NCBI RefSeq assembly: GCF_900102485.1
Contig: NZ_FNBX01000001.1
Location: 148,894 to 212,893 of the forward strand
Source of the DNA: Desulfovibrio legallii
Lineage (GTDB): Bacteria; Desulfobacterota; Desulfovibrionia; Desulfovibrionales; Desulfovibrionaceae
Length of the DNA stretch: 64,000 bases
Direction of reading: 5' to 3'
Below the pieces are notes generated by a model that was given only the letters and a program-made list of their open reading frames with translations, did no database searches and had not been told where the DNA came from. Below are positions 37,540 through 48,521 of this stretch, in pieces. Numbering within the stretch: the stretch's first letter is position 1; the number at the start of each line of letters is the position of its first letter. The translations under genes were made by a program, and so were the position numbers.

Positions 37540-37629
37540 GGGGGAAAATCCGGATTGAAGGATGCCGACGGCTCAGGCCGCCTGCCGGCGCGCTGCCGGT
37601 CTGTTGCCCACAGTACGCCGGCCCCGGCC

Positions 37630-38097
37630 TCAGGCATAGTACTTCCCGGTAACTTCCAGGAAGGTGATCTCCACTACCGCCGTCATTTTGAGCATGTTTT
37701 CAGGAAACGTTTTGCCCACATGCTGCGGCGTATACTTGGCCACCAGCGCCTCCAGCGCGCGGATCTTCTTTTCCCGCGCCTCCACCACCGTTGCCGTGCC
37801 CAGGACGATGACGCTCTGGTAGGCCGTATTGGTGTCGCAGGGCGTTTCCGCCTGCAGGTAGCTGTGCGGGCCCGCCGTCTCAAAACAGACGCGCGGATTC
37901 TCCCGCAGATTCTGCAGCCTGGTCCCTTTGGCCAGACCGTGAATATAGATGCGCCCTTCCAACAGCACAAAATGCACGGGCGTCACATAGGGGAAGCCCC
38001 CCGCCCCCACGGTGCCCAGATGCCCTACCTCCGCCGCGCGCAGCAACGCCGCCGTCTGCGCTTCGCTCAACTGGTGTTCCCGCATCCTTTCCTGCAT
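37630..38097 (-). CDS. Pyridoxamine-5'-phosphate-oxidase-like flavoprotein (NimA-like)
   Basis: 155 aa. The flavin-binding split-barrel is recognised from HLGTVGAGGFPYVTPVHFVL, IYIHGLAKGTRLQNLRENP and VCFE, as in NimA nitroimidazole reductases and related FMN proteins. AAAGGAGC precedes the ATG. It sits 90 bases upstream of anfA on the same strand and could be co-transcribed with it. Possible roles are flavin-dependent reduction of small toxic molecules or redox protection; a direct link with nitrogenase is only contextual. Confidence 0.8.
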   Translation of the reverse strand: MQERMREHQLSEAQTAALLRAAEVGHLGTVGAGGFPYVTPVHFVLLEGRIYIHGLAKGTRLQNLRENPRVCFETAGPHSYLQAETPCDTNTAYQSVIVLGTATVVEAREKKIRALEALVAKYTPQHVGKTFPENMLKMTAVVEITFLEVTGKYYA

Positions 38098-38172
38098 GGT
38101 CCGCTCCTTTGTGTGCGTGTACTGTCAGCGTAAAAGCAAGAGGCGCGCCGGGCAAGGACGGACCGCCCGTCC

Positions 38173-38751
38173 TTACCCGGCGCACGTTGCGCAGGTAGCT
38201 TCTTGCAGCACGCCGCGCGCAATTCCCCCCGCTCTGGGCACGGGGTAGCGCGCAGGCGCAGCCGACAAATTTTTCAGTTGGGCCAGGTAGGCGGCAGGCA
38301 GCCCCCGCGCCGCCGCGCCGGAAAGAATATAGGCCAGATACTCCCGGCTGGGCGGCACAGGCGGGCCCTGCACGTCCTTCTTATACAGCACCGCCGCATG
38401 CCTGCCGCCGCTCGCGTCCAAGAGCCGCACCGGATAGTGAAAATACACGCCGCCACCGTCCAGGCGCGCGCCGCACCAGATGTCCAGGCTGGCGGCGTCG
38501 CCGAAGGTGAGCTCGTAGAGCACGCCCCAGACCTCGCGCCCCGGCGCGGCGACCACGGTTTCCATACCGCCGTCCCAGACGCGGTTTTTGCCGAAAAAAG
38601 CCAGCGTGTGGTCCGAAAGCCGCGCCACGGTCACCATCCGCGGGGTTGCGCAACGCGCGCCTATCTGCTCCGGGTGCATGTTGGATGCGTAGGCGAAGCA
38701 GTACTGTCTGTCTGGCCGTCCATAACGCGTAAAAGCCGTGGTAATGTCCAT
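38173..38751 (-). CDS. Gamma-glutamylcyclotransferase-like (AIG2/GGCT) protein
   Basis: 192 aa. The YCFAYASNMHPEQIGARC segment matches the YGSN-type loop of GGCT enzymes, with WGVLYELTFGDAASLDIW further on. The usual acidic catalytic residue should lie in the WGVLYEL region (E of YEL). The start at 38751 (MDITTAF) has GGAAGG nearby; an ATG at 38778 with AGAAGG is almost as good. It may open gamma-glutamyl peptides to 5-oxoproline. It is 75 bases upstream of the NimA-like gene, in the same orientation. Confidence 0.7.
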   Translation of the reverse strand: MDITTAFTRYGRPDRQYCFAYASNMHPEQIGARCATPRMVTVARLSDHTLAFFGKNRVWDGGMETVVAAPGREVWGVLYELTFGDAASLDIWCGARLDGGGVYFHYPVRLLDASGGRHAAVLYKKDVQGPPVPPSREYLAYILSGAAARGLPAAYLAQLKNLSAAPARYPVPRAGGIARGVLQEATCATCAG

Positions 38752-38804
38752 GACGCCCCCTTCCGGAGCCCGCGGCATGCCGCCTTCTGCTCCGCCTTAG
38801 TGCT

Positions 38805-38843
38805 CCGCCCTGTTTGCCCGCCCTGTTTGCCCGCCCTGTTTGC
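38805..38843. repeat. Three perfect tandem copies of a 13-base unit
   Basis: CCGCCCTGTTTGC occurs three times in a row, upstream of the GGCT-like gene. It is a slippage-prone microsatellite, possibly affecting promoter spacing. Confidence 0.85.
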
Positions 38844-38884
38844 CCCGCCGCCCGCCGGCGGCAGGCGGCCCCGACACGCGAACT

Positions 38885-39162
38885 CACCCCACCGCCGCCG
38901 GGGGGCGGCCTGCCACGGATTTTTGCTTCCGGCAAGGAAGAAGAAAATTTTTATGCAGGGAGTGGACTTTTATGGTCCTCGACCGGAATAAAAATTCCTT
39001 CTGACGCCGCCGGGACGCCACCCCACCGCCGCCGGGGGGCGGCCTGCCGCGGATTTTTGCTTCCGGCAAGGAAGAAGAAAATTTTTATGCAGGGAGTGGA
39101 CTTTTATGGTCCTCGACCGGAATAAAAATTCCTTCTGACGCCGCCGGAAGCAAAAAGCCGCG
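38885..39162. repeat. 134-bp tandem duplication and large hairpin element downstream of anfK
   Basis: Copy 1 is at 38885-39018 and copy 2 at 39019-39147, almost identical. Copy 2 sits in a long imperfect inverted repeat: CGCGGATTTTTGCTTCCGGC (39048-39067) against 39143-39162 (19/20), with inner stems GAAGAAAATTTTTAT/ATAAAAATTCCTTC and GGAC/GTCC. On the minus strand it starts eight bases after the anfK stop, so it is probably the operon terminator or 3' stabiliser. Confidence 0.8.
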
Positions 39163-39169
39163 CAGGCCG

Positions 39170-40558
39170 CTACCAGACGTTGAGGATCCACTCCTTATTC
39201 TTCTTATATTCCATGTCGGTAAACAGGGTATTGGCCATGTTTTCCGCCAGCCAGGTGGCCCCGGCGTAGCCCATGACGGGGTAACGGTAGAGGCCGGCGC
39301 GATCGTAGGTGGGAAAGCCCACGCGCAGCATGGGCACGTTGTTGTCCATGGCGGCCCAGCGGCCCTTGGAGTGGCCCAGAATGAGGTCCAGCTCCAGCTC
39401 CTTGCGCTTGAGGCGGCCGTCCAGCTCCCAGAGGTCGGCGTTGGTGACCACGGTCATGTTGAAGTCCACTTTCTCCACCATTTCTTTGAGGCGCGGGTCG
39501 TCCGCATAGTGGGCGTTGTCGTCGCCCAGGAGCAGCAGCACGGGCTTCATTTCCAGATCCAGGCAGAACTGGGCCAGGCCGATGACCAGATCGGGATTGC
39601 CGTAAATGGCCACTTTTTTGTCGGCCAGGAACATGTGGGTCACGTCGGTAATGGCGTCGATGGCCACGCCGCGCTCGTGCACCAGGGCCGGGGTGATAGG
39701 CTTGCCCGTGAGCTGCTGCACCCGCTTCAGAAAGACGTCCGTATTGCGGATGCCGATGGGCGTGGGGCCGATGACGGTGGGGAGGCCGAATTCCTTTTCC
39801 AGATAGGTCGCCGCCCTGCCGCCCTCGTAGCGGTTGAGGGCGATAGTGCCCACGGCGTTGGCCGTGCCCTGCAGATCCGCAATGGTGGTGCTGCCGTGGG
39901 ATTTGCCGGTCTTGTCCGGCAGGAGGGGCGAATCGAAGCTCTCTATCTCAAACAGCACGGTGGCGTCCACGTCCATAAGGCTGAGCAGGTGCTTGAGCTC
40001 CTTTACGTCGCCGGGGTTGACCCAGCCGGTAAAGAGGTTGAGCTTGCCGTTGGGTTCGCCCTTGGCGGCGAAGTGGGCCACGATGTCGTGCACGGCCACG
40101 TCGTAGCCGCTGATCATGCTGCCCACAAAGCTGGGGGTGTGGATGGGGATGAGGTGCACCTCGCGGTCCGGATACTTCTCTTTGAGCAGGCCGTTGTTGA
40201 GCTTGGTGACCACGCCGTCGATATCGTCGCCGATGACCTCTGTGGAGCAGGTGCTGATGATGGGCACCACCTTCACATCCGGGTAGCGCATAAGCAGCAC
40301 GTCCACGGCCTGTTCCACCCGGCCCGTGGCGCCGAACACCGCGCCGTCCTCGTGCACGGAAGAGGAGGCGATTTCAAAATTGTCCTTAAAGTGCTGGGCA
40401 AAGAGCAGACGCACAAACATGACGCAGCCCTGGCCGCCGTGGACGATGGCGATGCAGTCTTCAATACCGATGCTGGCGTACTGCGCGCCGCAGGGCTGAC
40501 AGGTAAAGATGGGGTTGATGATGCCGGCCCGTTCCTTTTCCATTATTTGACACGACAT
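39170..40558 (-). CDS. anfK: Fe-only nitrogenase beta subunit
   Basis: 462 aa. The opening (KERAGIINPIFTCQPCGAQY) and the ending KKNKEWILNVW are those of AnfK rather than NifK or VnfK. P-cluster cysteines C20, C45 and C104 are in place. With AnfD it forms the alpha2beta2 core (plus AnfG) that reduces N2 at the FeFe-cofactor. AAAAAGGATA precedes the ATG. It is the last gene of the operon, followed by the hairpin-rich duplication. Confidence 0.95.
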   Translation of the reverse strand: MSCQIMEKERAGIINPIFTCQPCGAQYASIGIEDCIAIVHGGQGCVMFVRLLFAQHFKDNFEIASSSVHEDGAVFGATGRVEQAVDVLLMRYPDVKVVPIISTCSTEVIGDDIDGVVTKLNNGLLKEKYPDREVHLIPIHTPSFVGSMISGYDVAVHDIVAHFAAKGEPNGKLNLFTGWVNPGDVKELKHLLSLMDVDATVLFEIESFDSPLLPDKTGKSHGSTTIADLQGTANAVGTIALNRYEGGRAATYLEKEFGLPTVIGPTPIGIRNTDVFLKRVQQLTGKPITPALVHERGVAIDAITDVTHMFLADKKVAIYGNPDLVIGLAQFCLDLEMKPVLLLLGDDNAHYADDPRLKEMVEKVDFNMTVVTNADLWELDGRLKRKELELDLILGHSKGRWAAMDNNVPMLRVGFPTYDRAGLYRYPVMGYAGATWLAENMANTLFTDMEYKKNKEWILNVW

Positions 40559-40683
40559 GGCATATCCTTTTTAAGGCCGGGCCGTGCGTCGCCGCACCCG
40601 CCCCGGCGCTGGCCCGGCGGCGGGCCGCCGGGCCGGTTGCGGGACACTGCCCCGGACGCCGCGCTGCTGCGCGGGCGCGCGGG

Positions 40684-41040
40684 TCAGTATTTGGGGTCCG
40701 TCAGTTCCTGGTTCAACGAACCGTGGATGGTCAGGTAGTCCAGCCGTTCCTTGGTCGCGGACATAAGTTTGCGGATCTCTTCCGCGCCCATGGCCCGGAG
40801 CCAGGCGTGCTGCTGTTGCAGATTTTTGGCCATGATGACCGCGTCCACCCAGTAACAGCGGTTTTCCGGCGTGCTCAGGTCCGGGGTTTCACCGCAGAGG
40901 ATCTGCGTGGTCTGGCCCATGACGCCCGCATTCTGCCGCTCCCGGTCCCAGGCGCGGGAATGGAACTGCCAGAGGCATTTCTTCATGATGTAGTCGATGA
41001 TGGCTTCAACCTGTGGGTTGGTGGCGCTTCCGTCTGCCAT
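40684..41040 (-). CDS. anfG: Fe-only nitrogenase delta subunit
   Basis: 118 aa. YIMKKCLWQFHSRAWDRERQ and NRCYWVDAV are hallmark delta-subunit sequences, found only in alternative (Fe-only and V) nitrogenases; together with the AnfD and AnfK neighbours this rules out a Mo enzyme. The ATG at 41040 is preferred over 41046 because GGAGG then has proper spacing. It sits between anfD and anfK, as in Azotobacter. A 125-base GC-rich gap with several possible stems separates it from anfK. Confidence 0.95.
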   Translation of the reverse strand: MADGSATNPQVEAIIDYIMKKCLWQFHSRAWDRERQNAGVMGQTTQILCGETPDLSTPENRCYWVDAVIMAKNLQQQHAWLRAMGAEEIRKLMSATKERLDYLTIHGSLNQELTDPKY

Positions 41041-41058
41041 GCTCATCCTCCGCGCGGT

Positions 41059-43003
<1,945 letters not shown>

Positions 43004-43012
43004 GGCCGCCCC

Positions 43013-43330
43013 CTACACGCCTTCCGCGCCGGTGCGGATGGTGAAGACCCGCTCCACCGGGCTTACAAAAACCTTGCCGTCGCCGAAGTTTCCGGTCTTG
43101 GCGTGCTCCTGCACCAGCTGCAGCACCTGATCCACATGTTCGTCCTCCACCACCAGCATGAGCAGATTTTTGGGCAGCTCGTCGTAGTGCATGCTGCCGC
43201 TGTCCAGCCCTTTCTGTTTGCCGCGCCCGAAGGCCTGAACCTTGGTCAGGGCCACGAAGCCCGATGCGGCAAGGCCTTCCACCACCGCTTCCGTGCTTTC
43301 CGGACGTATGACAGCGCGTACCATTTTCAT
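43013..43330 (-). CDS. nifI1: Nitrogenase-associated PII protein NifI1
   Basis: 105 aa, the shorter of the two PII-like proteins (MKMVRAVIRPESTEAVVEGL, GFVALTKVQAFGRGKQKGLD, GDGKVFVSPVERVFTIRTG). AAGGAGCC lies before the ATG at 43330. The open frame upstream is shadow. It is expected to pair with NifI2 in post-translational switching of nitrogenase. The T-loop tyrosine of classical GlnB is not evident, so uridylylation is unlikely. Confidence 0.9.
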   Translation of the reverse strand: MKMVRAVIRPESTEAVVEGLAASGFVALTKVQAFGRGKQKGLDSGSMHYDELPKNLLMLVVEDEHVDQVLQLVQEHAKTGNFGDGKVFVSPVERVFTIRTGAEGV

Positions 43331-43403
43331 GGGCGGCTCCTTGTGTTGTATTAAACGTAAAAAGTGCGACGCGCGTTTCCGAGGCAGCGGCCGGGGCCGC
43401 CGC

Positions 43404-44348
<945 letters not shown>

Positions 44349-44387
44349 TTATACCATGATGTTACAAATTCTTCCTCACCAAGGCGC

Positions 44388-44432
44388 GTACCGGCGGGAA
44401 CGGAACCCGGTTTATTTCGTACTTTGGCGTAC
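44388..44432. promoter_or_regulatory. Two AnfA/VnfA-class activator sites
   Basis: GTAC-CGGCGG-GAAC (44388-44401) and GTAC-TTTGGC-GTAC (44419-44432). GTAC-N6-GTAC, and the GAAC variant, are the dyads known for VnfA; TAC-N6-GTA is the AnfA form. The centres are 31 bases apart, three helical turns, and 65-110 bases upstream of the -24 element. Confidence 0.75.
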
Positions 44433-44717
44433 TTTTCATATTTATTATATAAAACCAGTATGCTATACTATCACGGTTTTTATTTTTCGGGATCGGCAGG
44501 AGGCTCGCGAAGGCAATGCAATACACTAAAATATAAGGATTTAATCCCAAAAAAGCGTGCCGGACCAACGGTCGCGGTCCGTCGTTCGCCCGGCGTACAT
44601 TCCCCGCGGGTTATGGCGGGCGAACGCAAGGAGGGCCGCCCAGCCTGGGGCCGCCCGGCCGTGATTTGCGCCGCAAAGCCGCGCCTGAAGCCGACGAGGC
44701 CCAACGCTCCGGCGGTG

Positions 44718-44733
44718 ACGCACGTTTTTTGCA
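44718..44733 (+). promoter_or_regulatory. Weak candidate sigma-54 promoter for anfO
   Basis: ACGCAC-GTTTT-TTGCA has a perfect -12 box but only one of the two -24 guanines. It is 74 bases before anfO and could share the dyads at 44388-44432 with the anf operon. Confidence 0.3.
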
Positions 44734-44806
44734 ACCCTTGCGGACGGCAACCAGAAAAGAAGGGCGCGCGCACGCGCCACACATCCGCAACCGGAGGAAA
44801 ACGCTT

Positions 44807-45511
44807 ATGACGGGATTGCTGGACACCACGCAGATGGCGGTTTTGCACGACGCCGCAGGAGAACTGGCCGCGCCGCCCACGGCCGCTGAGGTGCGCGTTT
44901 ATATGCGCGGGAAAGGGGAATGGGCGGAAGCGGCGCGCCATGCGCTGACCTTGCCCGGCGACGCAGGCCTGGAGGAGCTGCGCAGCCAGGCCCGGCTGCT
45001 GGCCACCCGGTTGGGCAGTTGCCGCATTGTGGTGGGCGCGGAAGACCCCGGCAGCCTGTACGGCATTCTGGATCAGCAGGGCTTTGCCGTCTGCCTGCTG
45101 GATCGGTTTGATCCACGCGCGCTGGAGGGCATCCGCCACGGCCTGCTGGCAAATCTGCGCCCGGCCCCGGCAACGCCGCCGCGGCCTGCCGCAAGCCGCC
45201 CCCACGCCATGGCTCCGGGCCGCTTTTTTCTGGACATGGCCGCAGCCAAGGAAACGGACCCCCTGTTCACCGCGCGGGAGGCCATCCTGGTGTTTATAGA
45301 AAGGACGCCGTTCACCCATCTGCAGATCAAGTGCGAGCACGCGCCGCGCTGGCTGGAGAGCTTTGCCCTGGTCACGGGGCTCGTGCTGGAAACGGAAGCG
45401 CTGGAATCCGGCCTGAAGCTGCTGACCCTGCGTCAGCCCGCCGGACGCGACGAAGCGGCGCTGGTGGGGCAAAAATGGTATGATGCGGGGGGCTGCTCCT
45501 GCGGCGGATGA
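44807..45511 (+). CDS. anfO: Fe-only nitrogenase accessory protein AnfO
   Basis: 234 aa. The N-terminal pattern (MAVLHDAAGELAAPPTAAEV, RVYMRGKGEW), the middle RLGSCRIVVGAEDPG and the position next to anfHDGK fit the AnfO family, which is needed for full Fe-only nitrogenase activity in Azotobacter but has no defined reaction. The C-terminal KWYDAGGCSCGG offers a Cys-X-Cys. CGGAGGAAAA precedes the ATG. Unlike Azotobacter, where anfO follows anfK, it is divergent from anfH here. Confidence 0.75.
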   Translation: MTGLLDTTQMAVLHDAAGELAAPPTAAEVRVYMRGKGEWAEAARHALTLPGDAGLEELRSQARLLATRLGSCRIVVGAEDPGSLYGILDQQGFAVCLLDRFDPRALEGIRHGLLANLRPAPATPPRPAASRPHAMAPGRFFLDMAAAKETDPLFTAREAILVFIERTPFTHLQIKCEHAPRWLESFALVTGLVLETEALESGLKLLTLRQPAGRDEAALVGQKWYDAGGCSCGG

Positions 45512-45629
45512 AGGGGCTGCCCGCAGGGGGAGGCTGCGCGGCTGCTTCCCATCCGGGCGCAACAACCGCAGATCCGACAACCTGAATCTGTTCCCGCGTA
45601 CCGTGGCCGGACAGGTGCAGCGCGCTGAC

Positions 45630-45777
45630 AGGGCATTTCAACTTTGCAATGCCCTGGCGGCTGCGTGAGCAAACGCCCGCCGTGGAGGCGTAAACGCAAT
45701 TTATTTACGCCGGCAAGCGCTGAAACGAGCGTGCCATAAACTTTGAGCAGGTATATTCTCAAAGTTAATCTACCCCA
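45630..45777 (-). repeat. Palindromic intergenic repeat, family A copy 5 (inverted)
   Basis: Reading on the minus strand: TAGATTAACTTTGAG... at 45773 to the hairpin AGGGCATT...AATGCCCT at 45655-45630. GCGTAAACGCAATTTATTTACGC-like internal stems are conserved. It lies 119 bases after anfO and touches no stop codon. Confidence 0.88.
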
Positions 45778-45925
45778 AGGGCACGGCAATTCCCCCTCTG
45801 CCGCGCGCAACCGCCTGGGCGCTATAACGTCAGATACTCCTCCCCCATGCTTGGGGAAAATCTTCCGGCCAGGGCACGCCCGGCGCGCCCTCTGACCAGA
45901 GTAAAGTTTTTTGAGGGATGGGGGG
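45778..45925. other. Non-coding spacer
   Basis: Nothing recognisable between the family A repeat and the family B palindrome. The frames crossing it are shadows. Confidence 0.4.
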
Positions 45926-45973
45926 TGTGGGGGGAAGGGAACTTTTGTTCACAAAAGTTCCCTTCCCCCCACA
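45926..45973. repeat. Family B palindrome, perfect 23-bp inverted repeat
   Basis: Bases 45926-45948 (TGTGGGGGGAAGGGAACTTT plus three) are perfectly inverted at 45951-45973 with a two-base loop. The sequence recurs as a half-copy at the window end (63987-64000) and degenerately at 27846-27961. Positioned to end transcription from both sides. Confidence 0.85.
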
Positions 45974-46125
45974 AAAAAGCCACTCTACCTCCTCGGCCAG
46001 CCAGCAGCGCTCAAAAATTCCTTTTCCCCCACAAAAAAGCCACTCTACCTCCTCGGCCAGCCAGCAGCGCTCAAAAATTCCTTTTCCCCCACAAAAAGCT
46101 ACTCCACCTCCTCGGCCAGCCAGCG
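45966..46125. repeat. 60-bp tandem repeat derived from the 3' end of the amidotransferase gene
   Basis: Units 45966-46025 and 46026-46085 are identical over 60 bases. A third partial unit (46086-46125) is the last nine or so codons and stop of the gene ending at 46099, with four or five substitutions. The extra copies therefore read like repeated RWLAEEVE gene ends with the stop codon mutated to TGG. Confidence 0.85.
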
Positions 46126-46797
46126 GCGGAAGAAGGCGTGGCCCGCGGCGCGGGCGGCCGCGCCCAGCTTTTGGGCGTCGGCGCGGATGGCGCAGGGGTC
46201 CAGCCCGGCGGCGGCCAGCTCGCAGCAGTGGCCGATGAGCCAGGTTTCCATCATGGCCGGATCCATTTCCGCATGAAACTGCAGGGCCAGCTGCCCTTTG
46301 CCGGGCCGGAAGGCCTGGTGGGGCGTGAGCCTGCTGGAGGCCAGCAGCGCGCCGCCCTGGGGCAGGTCAAAGGTGTCGCCGTGCCAGTGCAGCACCGGCG
46401 CGCCCGCCAGCTCCGCCAAGGGGCCGCTCATGCCCGCCGGGGTCAGCTCCACGCCGCCCCAGCCTATCTCCTTGGCTGGTCCGGGGTAGACGGCCGCGCC
46501 CAGGGCCGCGGCCATAAGCTGCGCCCCCAGGCAGACGCCCAGCAGGGGGCGGCCTGAGGCCAGGCGCGCTTCCACCAGGGCCTGCTCCTCCGCCAGGAAA
46601 GGATAGCGGTCCTTTTCGTTCACGCCGATGGGCCCGCCCAGAACCACGGCCAGGGCCGCGTCGCGCCACACGTCGGGCCCCAGGGGCACCACGCCGGCCT
46701 GCACATAGCTTACGGCGTAGCCGGCCTGTTCCAGCGGTTCCACAAACGCGCCCAGAGATTCAAAGGCCACATGCTGCACCGCCACACACCGTTTCAT
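46099..46797 (-). CDS. Class I glutamine amidotransferase (GMP synthase-like)
   Basis: 232 aa, a stand-alone GATase1 domain. The nucleophile is C89 (GVCLGAQ), with H175 and E177 (LQFHAEM) completing the triad. It probably hydrolyses glutamine or a gamma-glutamyl compound, as in the YfeJ/gamma-glutamyl hydrolase-like group; the acceptor is unknown. GGAGATG precedes the ATG at 46797. It is a single gene, divergent from the nickel transporter. Its 3' end has been copied twice in tandem. Confidence 0.85.
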   Translation of the reverse strand: MKRCVAVQHVAFESLGAFVEPLEQAGYAVSYVQAGVVPLGPDVWRDAALAVVLGGPIGVNEKDRYPFLAEEQALVEARLASGRPLLGVCLGAQLMAAALGAAVYPGPAKEIGWGGVELTPAGMSGPLAELAGAPVLHWHGDTFDLPQGGALLASSRLTPHQAFRPGKGQLALQFHAEMDPAMMETWLIGHCCELAAAGLDPCAIRADAQKLGAAARAAGHAFFRRWLAEEVE

Positions 46798-47061
46798 AGG
46801 ACATCTCCACAGGTGATGAGAGGGTTGGGGAGCCGGCGGCAGGCCGCTCCGCAGGTCATGGGGGGGAAAGGAGAGGCGGCCCGCGCGACGAACTCCGGGG
46901 CCGTCGTTCTTATAAACCGGATTGTTGCGGCAAGGCAATCGTCCGCGGCGAGGCGATTTTTCTATTGCTACTTTTTAAATTTTTGTGCTATCAAGGCTGC
47001 AGCGCTCGTCAATGCAGCGCCCCGGGACGCCCTTCGTCACCTTCAACCTCAGGAAGCCCCC

Positions 47062-47832
47062 ATGTGGAAGAACTGTTGCGCCGCCCTTGCCCTGCTGCTC
47101 TGCATGAGCGCCCAGGCCGAGGCCCATTTCGGCATGGTCATTCCCTCAACGTCCACGGTTACAGCCAAGAAGGACGCCGCCCTTAAGCTGGACATCGCCT
47201 TTGCCCACCCCATGGAACTGCAGGGGATGGACATGGCCGCGCCCAAGGCCTTTACCGTCACCCACGACGGCAAAACCCAGGACCTCAAGGCGAATCTCAA
47301 GCCCGCAACCCTGATGGGGCACAAAGCCTGGCAGGCCGCCTACGCCATAGCCCGCCCCGGCGTGTACCAGTTTGCGGTGGAGCCCGTCCCCTACTTTGAG
47401 CCCGCGGAAGACACCTACATCGTCCACTACACCAAGACCGTGGTGGCCGCCTTCGGCGAAGAAGAAGGCTGGGGCGAACCCATTGGCCTCAAAACGGAAA
47501 TCGTGCCCCTGACCAGGCCCTTTGCCAACTATGCGGGCAACGTGTTCCGCGGACAGGTGCTGCTGGACGGCAAGCCCGTGCCCGGCGCGGAAGTGGAAGT
47601 GGAATACTACAATAAGGACAAACGCTACGCGGCCCCCAACGAGCTGTATGTGACCCAGGTGGTCAAGGCCGACCAGAACGGCGTGTTCGCCTTCGGCGTG
47701 CCCTGGGCCGGCTGGTGGGGCTTTGCGGCCCTGAACACGGCCAAGGAGACCCTGGACTACAAGGGCACGGCCAAGCCCATTGAGCTGGGCGCCGTGCTCT
47801 GGACCAACTTTGCCGCGCCTGTGCGCAAGTAA
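47062..47832 (+). CDS. nikK: Periplasmic nickel-transport accessory protein (DUF4198, NikK-like)
   Basis: 256 aa with a signal peptide ([20 protein letters not shown], then AHFGM). The mature N-terminal His in AHFGMVIPS and several Met/His residues ([10 protein letters not shown]) suit metal binding. The DUF4198 fold is suggested by [20 protein letters not shown] and [18 protein letters not shown]. It lies 61 bases before nikM and opens the operon; AGGAAG precedes the ATG. In Desulfovibrio such proteins accompany NikMLQO as extracytoplasmic partners. No clear NikR operator was found upstream. Confidence 0.8.
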   Translation: MWKNCCAALALLLCMSAQAEAHFGMVIPSTSTVTAKKDAALKLDIAFAHPMELQGMDMAAPKAFTVTHDGKTQDLKANLKPATLMGHKAWQAAYAIARPGVYQFAVEPVPYFEPAEDTYIVHYTKTVVAAFGEEEGWGEPIGLKTEIVPLTRPFANYAGNVFRGQVLLDGKPVPGAEVEVEYYNKDKRYAAPNELYVTQVVKADQNGVFAFGVPWAGWWGFAALNTAKETLDYKGTAKPIELGAVLWTNFAAPVRK

Positions 47833-47893
47833 CCCTTCTCCGCCGACCGGCCGGGGGCGCACAGCCCTCGGCCCGCCGCAAAAAGGCGCGATC

Positions 47894-48502
47894 ATGCACA
47901 TCGCCGAAGGCGTCCTTTCCCCTGCCGTGCTGCTTACGGGCTACGCCCTTACCGCCGCGGGCACGGCCGCAGGCCTGCGCCGCCTGGACTACGACCGGCT
48001 GATGACCGTGGCCATCCTGGCTGCGGCCTTCTTTGTGGGCTCGCTCATCCATGTGCCCATCGGCCCTTCCAGCGCCCACCTCATCCTCAACGGGCTGCTG
48101 GGGGTCATTCTGGGCTGGGCCGCCATTCCCGCCATCCTGGCCGGACTCGCCCTGCAGGCTCTGCTCTTTCAGTTCGGCGGCTTCACCGTGCTGGGGGTCA
48201 ACACCTGCACTATGGGCTTTGCGGCCGTGCTCTCCTGGTATGTCTTCCGGGGGTTGTGCCGGCTTATGCCCTCGGCCGCGGGCCGTCGCGCGGCGGCCTT
48301 CTGCTGCGGCGCGCTGGGCGTGCTGGCGGCGGCCCTGTTCACGGCCCTGGCCCTGAGCGCCAGCGACGAAGGCTTTGCCGCCGCCGCCCGGCTGCTCTTC
48401 CTGGCCCATCTGCCCATTATGCTGGTGGAAGGGCTGATCACCATGTTCACTGTGGATTTTATCGCCAAAGTCCGGCCAGAGCTGCTGCGCCTGGCCGCCT
48501 GA
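47894..48502 (+). CDS. nikM: ECF nickel transporter substrate-binding membrane subunit
   Basis: 202 aa with six or seven hydrophobic helices. The N-terminal MHIAEGVLSP carries the His2 that, with the amino terminus, coordinates Ni2+ in the CbiM/NikM family, and HVPIGPSSAHLILNGLLG is the second signature. AAAAGG precedes the ATG. It is the metal-recognition subunit of the complex formed with NikQ and NikO. Cobalt (CbiM) is the alternative, but the NikK/NikL neighbours favour nickel. Confidence 0.9.
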   Translation: MHIAEGVLSPAVLLTGYALTAAGTAAGLRRLDYDRLMTVAILAAAFFVGSLIHVPIGPSSAHLILNGLLGVILGWAAIPAILAGLALQALLFQFGGFTVLGVNTCTMGFAAVLSWYVFRGLCRLMPSAAGRRAAAFCCGALGVLAAALFTALALSASDEGFAAAARLLFLAHLPIMLVEGLITMFTVDFIAKVRPELLRLAA

Positions 48503-48521
48503 CCTTCCGCCGGAGAAGACT

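Noticed and set aside
38814..39125. Plus-strand frame with a repeated peptide around GGGLPRIFASGKEEENFY
   Set aside because: The repetition comes from the 134-bp DNA duplication; no ribosome-binding site or homologue, and it is better explained as a non-coding hairpin.
39170..40558. Annotation as nifK (Mo nitrogenase)
   Set aside because: The delta subunit gene between the alpha and beta genes and the AnfK-type C-terminus show an Fe-only system.
45966..46125. Possible CRISPR array
   Set aside because: The 60-bp units are directly adjacent with no unique spacers and derive from a gene end.
45911..46276. Plus-strand frame with two repeats of KKPLYLLGQPAALKNSF
   Set aside because: Antisense of the 60-bp tandem units derived from the end of the amidotransferase gene.
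46938..47061. NikR operator before nikK
   Set aside because: The AT-rich stretch near 46960-47000 has no convincing NikR-type inverted repeat.
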